From Sulfurimonas sp. (GTDB taxonomy: Bacteria; Campylobacterota; Campylobacteria; Campylobacterales; Sulfurimonadaceae): a DNA stretch of 64,000 nucleotides. The stretch covers positions 62,001-126,000 of the forward strand of contig NZ_JALOAA010000001.1 of assembly GCF_023229025.1 (NCBI RefSeq), written 5' to 3'. Below, piece after piece: positions 16,034 through 24,495 of this stretch; position 1 is the stretch's first letter; the number at the start of each line of letters is the position of its first letter. Made by a program: the position numbers and the translations under genes. The notes beneath the pieces are model-generated. The model did not search any database, was not told the DNA's origin, and saw only the letters and a list, made by a program, of their open reading frames with translations.

Positions 16034-17097
16034 TTTGCCGCATAATTAGCAATAATTGAGCCCATTTCACTTGTTGAACAAACCTCTTTAGCATCATACT
16101 GTGCTAAATCTTTTGTCCTATATCCCTCTTTTAATGCTCTTTTTATAGCGCCATCTATCTTATCAGCCGCTTCGCTTAGACCTAATGCATAACGAAGCAT
16201 CATAGAAGCAGATGCAATCGTAGCAATTGGGTTTGCTATGCCTTGACCTGCAATATCCGGTGCAGAGCCGTGAATAGGCTCATAAACACCTATTTTAGCT
16301 CCTACTGATGCTGATGGAAGAAGCCCGATAGAACCTGAGAGCATACTTGCTTCATCACTCAAGATGTCACCAAATATATTTCCCGTAAGCATTACATCAA
16401 ACTGTCTAGGGTCACGAATAAGCTGCATCGCGGCGTTATCGACATACATGTGCGAGAGTTCAACCTCCGGATACTCTTTTGCTACTTCCGTAACAACCTC
16501 TCTCCAAAGCTGGGAGACATCAAGAACATTTGCTTTATCTATCGAGCAGACTCTCTTGCTTCTTGTCATTGCAATTTTAAATGCCTCATGAGCAATGCGG
16601 ACAATCTCCTCACGGGTGTAGACCATGGTATTCCAGCCTCTATTTTCGTCACGCCCTTTAGGCTCGCCAAAATATATTCCGCCTATTAGTTCACGTACAA
16701 CCATCAAGTCAACGCCCTCTACGACTTCCGGCTTTAGTGATGAAGCGTTGACAAGCTCATCATATACAACGGCAGGACGAAGATTTGCATAGACTCCCAA
16801 CTCTTTACGGAATCTTAAAAGTCCGCTCTCGGGTCTTTTTTCACGAGGAAGATTGTCCCATTTTTCTCCACCTATTGCACCAAAAAGCACTGCATCGCTA
16901 TTTAATGAGATTTTAATCGTCTCCTGCGGAAGCGGGTCACCTGTAATATCATAAGCGCATCCACCCATAAGAGCCTCTTCGTACGAGAAATCTATATCGC
17001 AACATGAAGCTACCGCATCTAATACCTTAACAGCCTCATCAATAATTTCAGGACCGATTCCGTCACCTTTTATAAGTGCAATTTTATATCTTTTCAT
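16030..17097 (-). CDS. leuB: 3-isopropylmalate dehydrogenase
   Basis: NAD-dependent oxidative decarboxylation of 3-isopropylmalate in leucine synthesis. The 355-aa protein contains KGDGIGPEII at the N-terminus, the substrate-binding arginines of SGLLRFRKELGVYANLRP, RELIGGIYFGEP, and the signature GDILSDEASMLSGSIGLLPS (about 240-259). Its ATG overlaps the leuD stop codon by one base (TAATG). leuA and leuC are not in the window. Confidence 0.97.
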   Translation of the reverse strand: MKRYKIALIKGDGIGPEIIDEAVKVLDAVASCCDIDFSYEEALMGGCAYDITGDPLPQETIKISLNSDAVLFGAIGGEKWDNLPREKRPESGLLRFRKELGVYANLRPAVVYDELVNASSLKPEVVEGVDLMVVRELIGGIYFGEPKGRDENRGWNTMVYTREEIVRIAHEAFKIAMTRSKRVCSIDKANVLDVSQLWREVVTEVAKEYPEVELSHMYVDNAAMQLIRDPRQFDVMLTGNIFGDILSDEASMLSGSIGLLPSASVGAKIGVYEPIHGSAPDIAGQGIANPIATIASASMMLRYALGLSEAADKIDGAIKRALKEGYRTKDLAQYDAKEVCSTSEMGSIIANYAAK

Positions 17098-17600
17098 TAC
17101 TTGCCTTCTATCTCATTTTTTGCAAAATTCATAAGTCCACCGGCATCTATAAGCTCTTGCATAAAAGCAGGAATAGGAGTAAAGTTATAAGTCTTGCCTG
17201 ATGTTTTATTTGTAATTGTTCCTCTGTTCATATCTACGCTTATCTCATCGCCCTCTGCTATCTCTGCGCTCTCTTTGAGCTCAAATATAGGAAGTCCCAT
17301 ATTAAATGCATTGCGATAAAATATTCTTGCGAAAGTAGGAGCAATAACTGCGGCAACACCGGCAGCTTTAAGAGCTATCGGAGCATGTTCACGAGAGCTA
17401 CCGCAACCAAAATTCTCATCTGCAACGATAACGTCGCCTCTGCTCATTTTATTTACAAACTCAGGGTCGGCATCTTCCATGACATGCTTTGCCAACTCCT
17501 CCGGTACAGACGTGTTTAAATAACGAGCCGCTATAATTAAATCTGTATCGATATCTTTCCCAAATCTCCAAGCTTTACCGTTAATATTTGCTTTTTGCAT
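17097..17600 (-). CDS. leuD: 3-isopropylmalate dehydratase, small subunit
   Basis: Small subunit of isopropylmalate isomerase; with LeuC it converts 2- to 3-isopropylmalate. The 167-aa length is the short LeuD/homoaconitase-type form rather than the ~200-aa E. coli form. The swivelling-domain motif DENFGCGSSREHAPIALKAA (about 61-80) and FYRNAFNMGLPIFEL are clear. First gene of the leuD-leuB-TPR-ciaD-like-purU-trmL operon, with a TATAAT box about 39 bases upstream. Confidence 0.94.
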   Translation of the reverse strand: MQKANINGKAWRFGKDIDTDLIIAARYLNTSVPEELAKHVMEDADPEFVNKMSRGDVIVADENFGCGSSREHAPIALKAAGVAAVIAPTFARIFYRNAFNMGLPIFELKESAEIAEGDEISVDMNRGTITNKTSGKTYNFTPIPAFMQELIDAGGLMNFAKNEIEGK

Positions 17601-17638
17601 ATAAAATCCTAATCATCTTATTATAAATTAATTTTGCG

Positions 17639-17644
17639 ATTATA
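17639..17644 (-). promoter_or_regulatory. Putative -10 box for the leuD operon
   Basis: TATAAT on the minus strand 38 bases before the leuD start codon in the 91-base gap behind the GNAT-nitrilase gene. Confidence 0.5.
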
Positions 17645-17691
17645 CCCAAAATGATATTTTAGTTTTATAAAGAGCCTTTATGCCCTAAATA

Positions 17692-19221
17692 TCACTTTTT
17701 AAGCCTTACTTCATACAAATCTTCTCTTCTATCTTTTAGGTTTGTGACTCCCCCAAAAGAGTGGAGCTCTTTTAAGAGATCCAAATCAACATCTGCAACA
17801 AGTATCATCTCCGTATTTGGTGTTGATTCTGCCTTTATTCCGTTTGAAGGAAATGCAAAGTCACATGGAGTAAAAACTGCTGATTGTGCATACTGTATGT
17901 CCATATTACTTACCTTTGGCAGATTTCCGACACATCCGGCAATTGCTACATAGCACTCATTCTCTACCGCTCTTGCTTGTGAACAGATTCTCACTCTAGA
18001 GTAGCCGTTTTGCGTGTCTGTTAAAAATGGAACAAATAGTATCTCCATCCCCTCTTTTGCAAGTATTCTTCCAAGTTCGGGAAACTCTGTGTCATAACAT
18101 ATTAGAACTCCGATTTTCCCGCAGTCGGTATTAAATGTTTTTATTTCATTTGAGCCTTTTAGACCCCAAATTTTTGTCTCATCTGGAGTTACATGTATTT
18201 TAGAGTACTTCTCATGAGTTCCGTCTCTTCTGCATAAAAATCCAACATTATAGAGATGACCATCAACTAGCTCAGGCATACTTCCCGTAATAATATTGAT
18301 GTTATATGAAATAGCTAATTTTGAAAATTCATCTCTAAATGTATGAGTATAGCCCGCTAACTCTCTTATGGCCTCAGCTTCATTTAGATGATTATATTTT
18401 GACATAAGCGGGGCATTAAAAAATTCGGGAAAAACTGCAAAATCACTTCTGTAGTTTGATACTGCATTTATAAAGTATTCCGCTTGCTGGAGCACCTCTT
18501 CAATATTATTATAAGGTCTAACTTGCCACTGAATAAGTCCAAGCCTGATAACCGTTTTTTGAGTAATTGGATTTTTCTTTGGCTTTGTGTAATATATATT
18601 GTTCCAAGCCAAAATCGCTGCATATTCACAACTCTCCTTATCACCCTCTAAATAGTTTTTAACAACACGTCTGACATAAAAGTCGTTTGAGAGCTGAAAA
18701 TTTAGTACATGATCATCAATCTCTTTCTCTTTGACTTTTTGAATATACTCTCTAGGGGACATTTTTTTTGCATATTTTTCGTAGTTTGGAAGTCTGCCGC
18801 CAAAAATTATAGCCTTTAAATTAAGCTCTTCACAAAGCTCTTTTCTATAGTCGTATAATCTTCTACCAAGCCTTAAACCACGATATTGTTTACTTACAAA
18901 AACATCAACTCCGTATAAAACATTGCCAAGAGGATTTAATGTTTTAAAGGTATAGTCACCTGTAATCTCTCTATATGTGTGTGAATCTTCAAACTTATCA
19001 TAATCAACAATCATGCTAAGCGCAAAACCGACAAACTCACCGTCAATCTTAATACTAACCTGCCCTTTTGGAAACTTGTTTATCAAAACACTAAGCTCTT
19101 CTTTACTCCATGTAGAGTCTTTGAGGTGTCTATACTCATCTTTCATAAGTTTTGCTACAGCCATGTGATCATCTATCTCTAAATAATTTAACTCGACCTT
19201 CTCTATATTTTTTAAATTCAT
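17692..19221 (-). CDS. GNAT acetyltransferase - nitrilase superfamily fusion
   Basis: A 509-aa fusion. Residues about 10-190 are a GNAT N-acyltransferase domain with the acetyl-CoA loop QYRGLRLGRRLYDYR (112-126). Residues about 225-505 are a carbon-nitrogen hydrolase with the complete Glu-Lys-Cys triad: E266 in VFPEFFNAPL, K341 in KYSKIHVTPDE, and C375 in GVLICYDTEFPE. Such fusions are widespread but their substrates are mostly unknown; an amide or nitrile hydrolysis linked to acyl transfer is plausible. It is a single-gene unit with its own -10 box between the leu operon and flgFG. Confidence 0.9.
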   Translation of the reverse strand: MNLKNIEKVELNYLEIDDHMAVAKLMKDEYRHLKDSTWSKEELSVLINKFPKGQVSIKIDGEFVGFALSMIVDYDKFEDSHTYREITGDYTFKTLNPLGNVLYGVDVFVSKQYRGLRLGRRLYDYRKELCEELNLKAIIFGGRLPNYEKYAKKMSPREYIQKVKEKEIDDHVLNFQLSNDFYVRRVVKNYLEGDKESCEYAAILAWNNIYYTKPKKNPITQKTVIRLGLIQWQVRPYNNIEEVLQQAEYFINAVSNYRSDFAVFPEFFNAPLMSKYNHLNEAEAIRELAGYTHTFRDEFSKLAISYNINIITGSMPELVDGHLYNVGFLCRRDGTHEKYSKIHVTPDETKIWGLKGSNEIKTFNTDCGKIGVLICYDTEFPELGRILAKEGMEILFVPFLTDTQNGYSRVRICSQARAVENECYVAIAGCVGNLPKVSNMDIQYAQSAVFTPCDFAFPSNGIKAESTPNTEMILVADVDLDLLKELHSFGGVTNLKDRREDLYEVRLKK

Positions 19222-19258
19222 TAATATTCCTACTTAAATACTCTTGGTTTTATACACA

Positions 19259-19264
19259 ATTATA
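19259..19264 (-). promoter_or_regulatory. Putative -10 box for GNAT-nitrilase gene
   Basis: TATAAT on the minus strand, 37 bases before the start codon at 19221. Confidence 0.45.
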
Positions 19265-19327
19265 ATGCACATTGTACTAAAAGTAGTTTGATGTTTTGTT
19301 GATTAGTAAATAAAGCATGATAAATAA

Positions 19328-19349
19328 CTTGATATCAATTAGTATCAAG
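19328..19349 (-). terminator. Possible terminator after flgG
   Basis: Perfect 7-bp inverted repeat CTTGATA/TATCAAG with an 8-base loop, 19 bases after the flgG stop codon. On the minus strand the hairpin is followed by the moderately T-rich TTATTTATC. AU-rich and weak, but well placed. Confidence 0.4.
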
Positions 19350-19367
19350 CTATTTTAAGGAGCTTGA

Positions 19368-20156
19368 TTATCTTTTTAGATTATTTGTAGTTTGAAGCAT
19401 TTCATCACTTGTAGTGATTACTTTTGAGTTGGAATCATATGCACGCTGACCTGTTATGAGGTCTGTTAATTCAACAACAAGCTCAACATTGCTAAGCTCA
19501 ACAAAGCCCTGTCTAAGAATACCAAGTCCATCTAATCCAGGAGTTCCTTCAACCGGTTGACCGGAGCTATCTGTCTCAATATATAAGTTGTCTCCCATAG
19601 AGTGAAGTCCTGCAGGATTTATAAAATTAGTCAATGTAATTTGACCTATTTGAGTTGCCTGAGTCTGTCCAGGCTGAACAACACTTACCGTACCGTCAGT
19701 ACCTACGCTAATATTTGTCGCATCAGGTGGAATAACAACCTCAGGGACCATTCTGTAGCCGTCACTATTTACGATTGTTCCATCTTCATCTATCTTAAAA
19801 GCGCCGTTTCTTGAGTAAACTTCAGTTCCATCAGGAAGCTCTAGTTTAAAAAAACCTTTTCCCGTTACCGCCAAGTCTAATTCATTATCGGTCTGCTTTA
19901 GGCTGCCCTCTGAGAATATCTTGTTTATCGCAGTAGGTCTAACGCCAAGTCCAATCTCAATACCGGTAGGACTTTTTGTAACATCACTTGTGGATGTTCC
20001 CGCATACTCCATGACTTTGTACATAAGGTCTGCGAACTCTGCACGAGACTTTTTAAAGCCTATTGTATTTACGTTGGCAATATTGTTTGCCGTCGTATCT
20101 ATCTGTGTCTGCATACCCAACATTCCTGTTGAGGCAGTATAAAGTGATTGCATCAT
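19368..20156 (-). CDS. flgG: Flagellar distal rod protein FlgG
   Basis: Distal rod subunit of the flagellar basal body. Its 262 aa match FlgG exactly in length. N-terminal SLYTASTGMLGMQTQIDTTA and NNIANVNTIGFKKSRAEFAD are the FlgG/rod signatures. TGKGFFKLELPDGTEVYSRN and the C-terminal LTDLITGQRAYDSNSKVITT complete the family pattern. It starts 12 bases after the flgF-like gene and is transcribed with it from a sigma54 promoter. Confidence 0.95.
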   Translation of the reverse strand: MMQSLYTASTGMLGMQTQIDTTANNIANVNTIGFKKSRAEFADLMYKVMEYAGTSTSDVTKSPTGIEIGLGVRPTAINKIFSEGSLKQTDNELDLAVTGKGFFKLELPDGTEVYSRNGAFKIDEDGTIVNSDGYRMVPEVVIPPDATNISVGTDGTVSVVQPGQTQATQIGQITLTNFINPAGLHSMGDNLYIETDSSGQPVEGTPGLDGLGILRQGFVELSNVELVVELTDLITGQRAYDSNSKVITTSDEMLQTTNNLKR

Positions 20157-20168
20157 CTTCTAAACTCC

Positions 20169-20990
20169 TTAAGATTTTCTAGCAATTTTTTCAATTGCAT
20201 CACGGTTCATATCGTTCATCTGTGTATCCATCGCTTTTTGGTACATTCCAACTAAGCGGTTTGTCTCTATCATCTGTGTCATCATCTTAACGGCATTTAC
20301 ATTGCTTTTCTCTACAAAGCCTTGCATAACGGCACCGCTCTCCTCCATACTCTCAAACTCCTGTTCGCCGTCATATCTATAGAGATTGCTTCCCTCTTTT
20401 TTAAGAAACGCGATATTATCAGGCTGTGCGACAAATAGTTTAGAGTTTGGTGCAAAGTTTGCACTATTTGGAATATTTGTATATATCTGTCCGTTCTTAT
20501 CTATCTCAATTATGCTATCCTCTTGATTGAGGGTTATTGGCTGCTTTGTTTCAAAATAGTCACTCGGCAACACCTCGTAACCGCTTTTTGTTATAAGCCT
20601 GCCCTGATCATCTCTCATGAAGGTGCCGTCTCTGGTAAATCTTACTCCCTCGGGTGTCTTGACCAAAAAGAAAAGTCCTTCTCTTGAGAGAGCCATATCT
20701 AGAGGATTGTCACTTTTTTGCATATCCCCAAGGGAGTGATCAGTGTATGAATCAACAACCTGCGGAGCCTTGTTCATCGCTCTATTTAGAAACTGTGCCG
20801 CCTCTTTTGTTTGATTTGCATTAGGCAGTTCGTCTCTTGCTTCTTTGTAGAGACGCATAAAATCACCGACTACTAAATTATCCTCTTTAAAACCGACAGT
20901 ATTAACATTAGCAAGATTGTTTGCAATAGTATCAAGACGATTAAACTGAGTAACCATACCGGCTGCTGAACTATAGTATCCGCTTTGCAT
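20169..20990 (-). CDS. flgF: Flagellar proximal rod protein, FlgF-like
   Basis: A 273-aa rod/hook-family protein: N-terminal YYSSAAGMVTQFNRLDTIAN then LANVNTVGFKEDNLVVGDFM, a middle LSREGLFFLVKTPEGVRFTR, and C-terminal KSNVNAVKMMTQMIETNRLV. Position directly before flgG and its divergence from FlgG point to FlgF; in this phylum it is often annotated FlgG2 or simply flagellar hook-basal body protein. A canonical sigma54 promoter lies 31 bases upstream of its start. Confidence 0.88.
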   Translation of the reverse strand: MQSGYYSSAAGMVTQFNRLDTIANNLANVNTVGFKEDNLVVGDFMRLYKEARDELPNANQTKEAAQFLNRAMNKAPQVVDSYTDHSLGDMQKSDNPLDMALSREGLFFLVKTPEGVRFTRDGTFMRDDQGRLITKSGYEVLPSDYFETKQPITLNQEDSIIEIDKNGQIYTNIPNSANFAPNSKLFVAQPDNIAFLKKEGSNLYRYDGEQEFESMEESGAVMQGFVEKSNVNAVKMMTQMIETNRLVGMYQKAMDTQMNDMNRDAIEKIARKS

Positions 20991-21020
20991 AAAGTACCTT
21001 TGAGAAATATTTTCAAGTTA

Positions 21021-21039
21021 AAAGCAATGTCTGTTCCAA
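21021..21039 (-). promoter_or_regulatory. Sigma54 (RpoN) promoter for flgF-flgG
   Basis: On the minus strand the sequence reads TTGGAACAGACATTGCTTT. The -24 GG and -12 GC doublets are separated by exactly 10 bases, as required for RpoN, and TGGAAC-N5-TTGCT is close to consensus. Predicted start near 21012, giving a leader of about 22 bases. Middle-class rod genes of Campylobacter and Helicobacter are known to be RpoN-dependent. Confidence 0.8.
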
Positions 21040-21072
21040 TTTAAAAAGAAGGATACATTAAGAGTGTTTGGG

Positions 21073-21078
21073 TATAAT
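21073..21078 (+). promoter_or_regulatory. Putative -10 box for rpoD
   Basis: TATAAT in GGGTATAATCC, 42 bases before the rpoD ATG and back-to-back with the flgF sigma54 promoter. Confidence 0.55.
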
Positions 21079-21120
21079 CCACCTTTGAAAAAACTTAATA
21101 GATAACAAGGTGTATTTTAT

Positions 21121-22998
21121 ATGACAGCTAAAGAACTAAACAGAGCTATTGAATCATTCTTCCTAAATCAAAAACCAAAAGAGTGCTTAACTTACGAATC
21201 ACTAATAGAACTTTTTGATAAACAACCTACTGCCTCACAAGCCGCAAATATATATAAACTTACACAAAAGCACAAAGCTTGTATCTATACGGCATCCGAG
21301 CACGCAAAGCTTCTAAACGATAAAGAGGCGGAAGCAAGAAGAAGTGCTCAAAGAAAGATGATAGAAAATAATGAAACGGACAACTTTGATATACTAAAAG
21401 AGCATGAGCTATTAGAGTGGTCCCGCTCTGACTCTCCGGTTAGAATGTACCTTCGTGAGATGGGTCAAATACCGCTTCTTACAAAAGAAGAAGAGATAGA
21501 GATAAGTAAAAAAATAGAGAGCGGAGAGAGAATCATTATAGATGCAATATGCTCCGTTGCATATCTAATAGATTTTATCCTAGACTATAAAGAGCCGTTA
21601 ATCAATCGTGAGAGAAGAGTAAAAGAGCTATTTAAAAGCTTTGAAGATGAAAAAGACGATGATGCTGATGAGTCTGATAGCGGTGACGACAAAGATAGTG
21701 AAAGCGAGGATATTGAGGAGCCTGTAGATAAATCGCTTACAGTAAAAGATAAAACTAGAGTCGAAAAAGTCACAACAAGCTTTAAGGCTTTAGAGAAAGC
21801 TAAAAAAGAGTGGGTAAAATTAACTGAAAAAGCACCCCAAGATTTAGATGGGGAGCTAACGCCGGAGATAGTACACTACTTTTTATCAGTTACATTTAAA
21901 AAGAGTATCTTAAAAGAGAAGTTACTAGATTTAGGTCCTACTTCTAAGCTTATAAACGAGCTAGTAAAGGCTATGGAGACTGCGCTTAAGAGTGATGAAG
22001 GGTATGAGAAAGAGTTAAAAAGATTGGAGTACAAACTTCCCCTCTTTAACTCAACTCTAAAAGCAAACCATAAAATTTTAGTTGGAAAAATTTGTGATTT
22101 AAATAAAGAAGATATCGCAGGTATGGTTCCTGAAGCTACAATGGTTAGCACATATATGGAGATTAAAAAACTAGTTCAAACTAAAGAGGCTTCAAAAAAT
22201 AGCTTTGATATGGAGCCTGAAAAACTCTCAGATATTCTAGAACAGATAAAGCGCGGTAAAAATATCTCTGAAATCTCAAAAACAAAGATGGCAAAATCAA
22301 ATCTAAGACTTGTCGTCTCTATCGCAAAGAGATATACAAATCGGGGACTCCCTTTTCTTGATTTGATTCAAGAGGGAAATATAGGGCTTATGAAGGCTGT
22401 TGATAAGTTTGAGTACCAAAAAGGGTATAAATTCTCAACATATGCTACATGGTGGATTCGTCAAGCAATATCCCGCGCAATCGCTGATCAGGCAAGAACG
22501 ATTCGTATTCCAATCCATATGATAGAGACTATAAACCGTATAAATAAAATTATGCGTAAACATCTTCAAGAGCATGGAAGAGAGCCTGATGTAGAGATAA
22601 TCGCACAAGAAGTGGGTCTCTCTATTGAGAAGGTTAAAAATGTTATTAAAATCACAAAAGAACCTATAAGTCTTGAAGCTCCTATCGGTAGTGAAGATGA
22701 TGGACGTTTTGGAGATTTTATAGAGGATAAATCATCACTCTCCCCATCTGATTCAATACTCAAAGATGACCTGAGGGTTCAGATAGAGAATGTTTTAGAG
22801 CAACTTAACGAAAGAGAAAAAGCAGTTATCAAACTTCGTTTTGGAATTATGGATGATGAGAGCGATAGAACACTAGAGGAGATAGGTAAAGAGCTTAGTG
22901 TAACACGCGAGAGAGTTCGTCAAATCGAATCAAGTGCTATTAAAAAGCTGAAGCACCCTAAAGTTGGAAGAAAACTTAAAAACTACATAGAAGAGTAG
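21121..22998 (+). CDS. rpoD: Primary sigma factor RpoD (sigma70)
   Basis: Housekeeping sigma subunit that directs RNA polymerase to TATAAT-type promoters. In the 625 aa the expected regions appear in order: 1.1-like N-terminus, 1.2 (DSPVRMYLREMGQIPLLTKE, about 104-123), an Asp/Glu/Ser-rich insert (about 175-201) inside the non-conserved region, region 2 (NLRLVVSIAKRYTNRGLPFL, KFEYQKGYKFSTYATWWIRQ), region 3, and region 4 with ERVRQIESSAIKKLKHP. A PAS-like gene starts 5 bases after its stop codon, so the two are co-transcribed. Confidence 0.97.
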   Translation: MTAKELNRAIESFFLNQKPKECLTYESLIELFDKQPTASQAANIYKLTQKHKACIYTASEHAKLLNDKEAEARRSAQRKMIENNETDNFDILKEHELLEWSRSDSPVRMYLREMGQIPLLTKEEEIEISKKIESGERIIIDAICSVAYLIDFILDYKEPLINRERRVKELFKSFEDEKDDDADESDSGDDKDSESEDIEEPVDKSLTVKDKTRVEKVTTSFKALEKAKKEWVKLTEKAPQDLDGELTPEIVHYFLSVTFKKSILKEKLLDLGPTSKLINELVKAMETALKSDEGYEKELKRLEYKLPLFNSTLKANHKILVGKICDLNKEDIAGMVPEATMVSTYMEIKKLVQTKEASKNSFDMEPEKLSDILEQIKRGKNISEISKTKMAKSNLRLVVSIAKRYTNRGLPFLDLIQEGNIGLMKAVDKFEYQKGYKFSTYATWWIRQAISRAIADQARTIRIPIHMIETINRINKIMRKHLQEHGREPDVEIIAQEVGLSIEKVKNVIKITKEPISLEAPIGSEDDGRFGDFIEDKSSLSPSDSILKDDLRVQIENVLEQLNEREKAVIKLRFGIMDDESDRTLEEIGKELSVTRERVRQIESSAIKKLKHPKVGRKLKNYIEE

Positions 22999-23003
22999 AT
23001 AAA

Positions 23004-23690
23004 ATGACATTTGAGCAGCAATGGGTTGAGTATGACTACAACCCGTTTGTGCTCTTTAATTCAAATGGAAAAGTTATATCGCTAAACGAACAAGCTCAAT
23101 TCTTGCTTGGCTCTATCACTACAGAAGAGCTTTTTAATCTTGCTACTACTTATGCAAATGTCTCATTTGGATTTAAGACTACTTTTGTTGAGTTAGGTTT
23201 TGGCCGCTATAAATTTTTTGCGCTTACAGTCGGATATGAAAATGATGATATTATAGGTATAAAACTATATCAAGCTCCATCTTTTAAATTAAACGCTCAA
23301 AGCTCACTTCTCGGCGAATTAGCTAATATCTATACATTGGTTGATTTGTGCATATCGACTTACTCTATAAACTCAAAAATAGTTTTTGAAAAAGATTTTG
23401 ATCCAACTATTCCGGAAGTTATGCTTGATTCAAATAACTTCATAAAGATATTAAATAAGATATATCACTGCTATGAAGATAGCCAGAGAATATTGACTAA
23501 AATATTTTACAGAGTCGGTGAACATATAAAATTTGATAATAAAAAATATAGTATATTCTCTATTGAAATTAGCGGTAGTGATATAAATAACAAGAGAGTT
23601 GATGAGCTAAAGAGTATATCAATAAATAGTAGTTTTTATATAGATATTGAAAAAAAGATAACTATTAATATACCTATGATTACCTCATAG
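23004..23690 (+). CDS. PAS-like / degenerate kinase-like protein downstream of rpoD
   Basis: I cannot name this 228-aa protein. Its N-terminal ~95 residues resemble a PAS domain (YNPFVLFNSNGKVISLNEQA then FLLG). The middle holds a helical pair (LLGELANIYTLVDLCISTYS) and a segment LDSNNFIKILNKIYHCYED like the N-box helix of histidine kinases. No catalytic His or G-boxes are clear, so it may be a degenerate sensor-kinase-like module. It begins 5 bases after rpoD, hinting at a link to transcription control or simply co-expression. The final 6 bases overlap the convergent gene. Confidence 0.6.
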   Translation: MTFEQQWVEYDYNPFVLFNSNGKVISLNEQAQFLLGSITTEELFNLATTYANVSFGFKTTFVELGFGRYKFFALTVGYENDDIIGIKLYQAPSFKLNAQSSLLGELANIYTLVDLCISTYSINSKIVFEKDFDPTIPEVMLDSNNFIKILNKIYHCYEDSQRILTKIFYRVGEHIKFDNKKYSIFSIEISGSDINNKRVDELKSISINSSFYIDIEKKITINIPMITS

Positions 23691-24206
23691 CTCTTTTGCA
23701 AAAAAGTATCCGGCTACAATTCCAACCAACAATGAGGGAAGATAGATAGAGATATCTAGTAGTTCATTGTTTTTAAGAGCTATAAAACCTAAAACTAAAA
23801 ACAGATACGGAACCACTCTAAATAGGGAGACTCCGGCTCTGGAGCCCTTTTTTATATCTTTTATATTTAATATTTTTATCTTTTTCTTCTCTTCTTTGAC
23901 AATTGCCTTGATATCTAGCTCATCAATAGGTCTATTATCTATCTCGATATCTTCATAAAGCTCATATGGATCTTCGATTTCATCTAGTATGTCTCTTTTT
24001 TCATCTCTGTTTTCAAGCTCAACCTGCTCTTTTATCATTTTTTTATAGGCATAAGCAGAGCCCGCTATTATAAAAAAACTACTTAAAAATGCTATTTGAA
24101 GATTTATAAAAAATTCAAAAGAGATGATATTTGTAAGCAGAACAAGAGATTGGATTATAACTACTAATTTAATAGTTTTTTTCACTCTCATCCTCATCTT
24201 CATCAT
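23685..24206 (-). CDS. Membrane protein of unknown function
   Basis: About 166-173 aa with an N-terminal hairpin of two hydrophobic helices (LVVIIQSLVLLTNIISF; LQIAFLSSFFIIAGSAYAYK), a central acidic/charged domain (about 65-125), and two more C-terminal helices (VVPYLFLVLGFIAL; LLVGIVAGYFFA). The start is uncertain: four clustered ATGs (24206-24191) lie inside the previous gene, while a GTG at 24185 has GAGG 6 bases upstream. It follows an AtpZ/AtpI-like gene and hemL in one operon. The proximity to an AtpZ-like protein suggests a membrane-complex role, but this is only positional. Confidence 0.65.
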   Translation of the reverse strand: MMKMRMRVKKTIKLVVIIQSLVLLTNIISFEFFINLQIAFLSSFFIIAGSAYAYKKMIKEQVELENRDEKRDILDEIEDPYELYEDIEIDNRPIDELDIKAIVKEEKKKIKILNIKDIKKGSRAGVSLFRVVPYLFLVLGFIALKNNELLDISIYLPSLLVGIVAGYFFAKEL

Positions 24207-24495
24207 CTTTGAGTTTTTTCTTTACGGCATAACGAGGCTCTTTTGCAAGCTCTTCATACTCTTTATACTGTTTTGAATAGGCTTTATAGACATTAAGTAC
24301 TGCTGCTGCTATACCGATAAAAACGCCTATCCAGAGAGTCCAGCCGGCACCTGTTAAATTTTTAAGTAAAATACCAATACCGACACCCATAAGAATTGCT
24401 ACAACTATAGAAATTCCCAAAGAGAGACTATCTGCCGCTTCGATTATGGGTTTTATTTTAGGAGCTTTTTGCTCCTCCTTATCACTATTATGCAT
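24169..24495 (-). CDS. AtpZ/AtpI-family membrane protein
   Basis: A 108-aa protein with two transmembrane helices (LGISIVVAILMGVGIGILL and WTLWIGVFIGIAAAVLNVYK) joined by a short loop, then a highly charged Lys/Asp/Glu tail. The helical hairpin with its GxGxxL spacing is the AtpZ/AtpI (ATPase_gene1) pattern, a family thought to aid assembly or Mg2+ supply of F-type ATP synthase. Here it is not in an atp operon but overlaps hemL by 8 bases. The next gene overlaps its 3' end. Confidence 0.78.
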   Translation of the reverse strand: MHNSDKEEQKAPKIKPIIEAADSLSLGISIVVAILMGVGIGILLKNLTGAGWTLWIGVFIGIAAAVLNVYKAYSKQYKEYEELAKEPRYAVKKKLKDDEDEDESEKNY

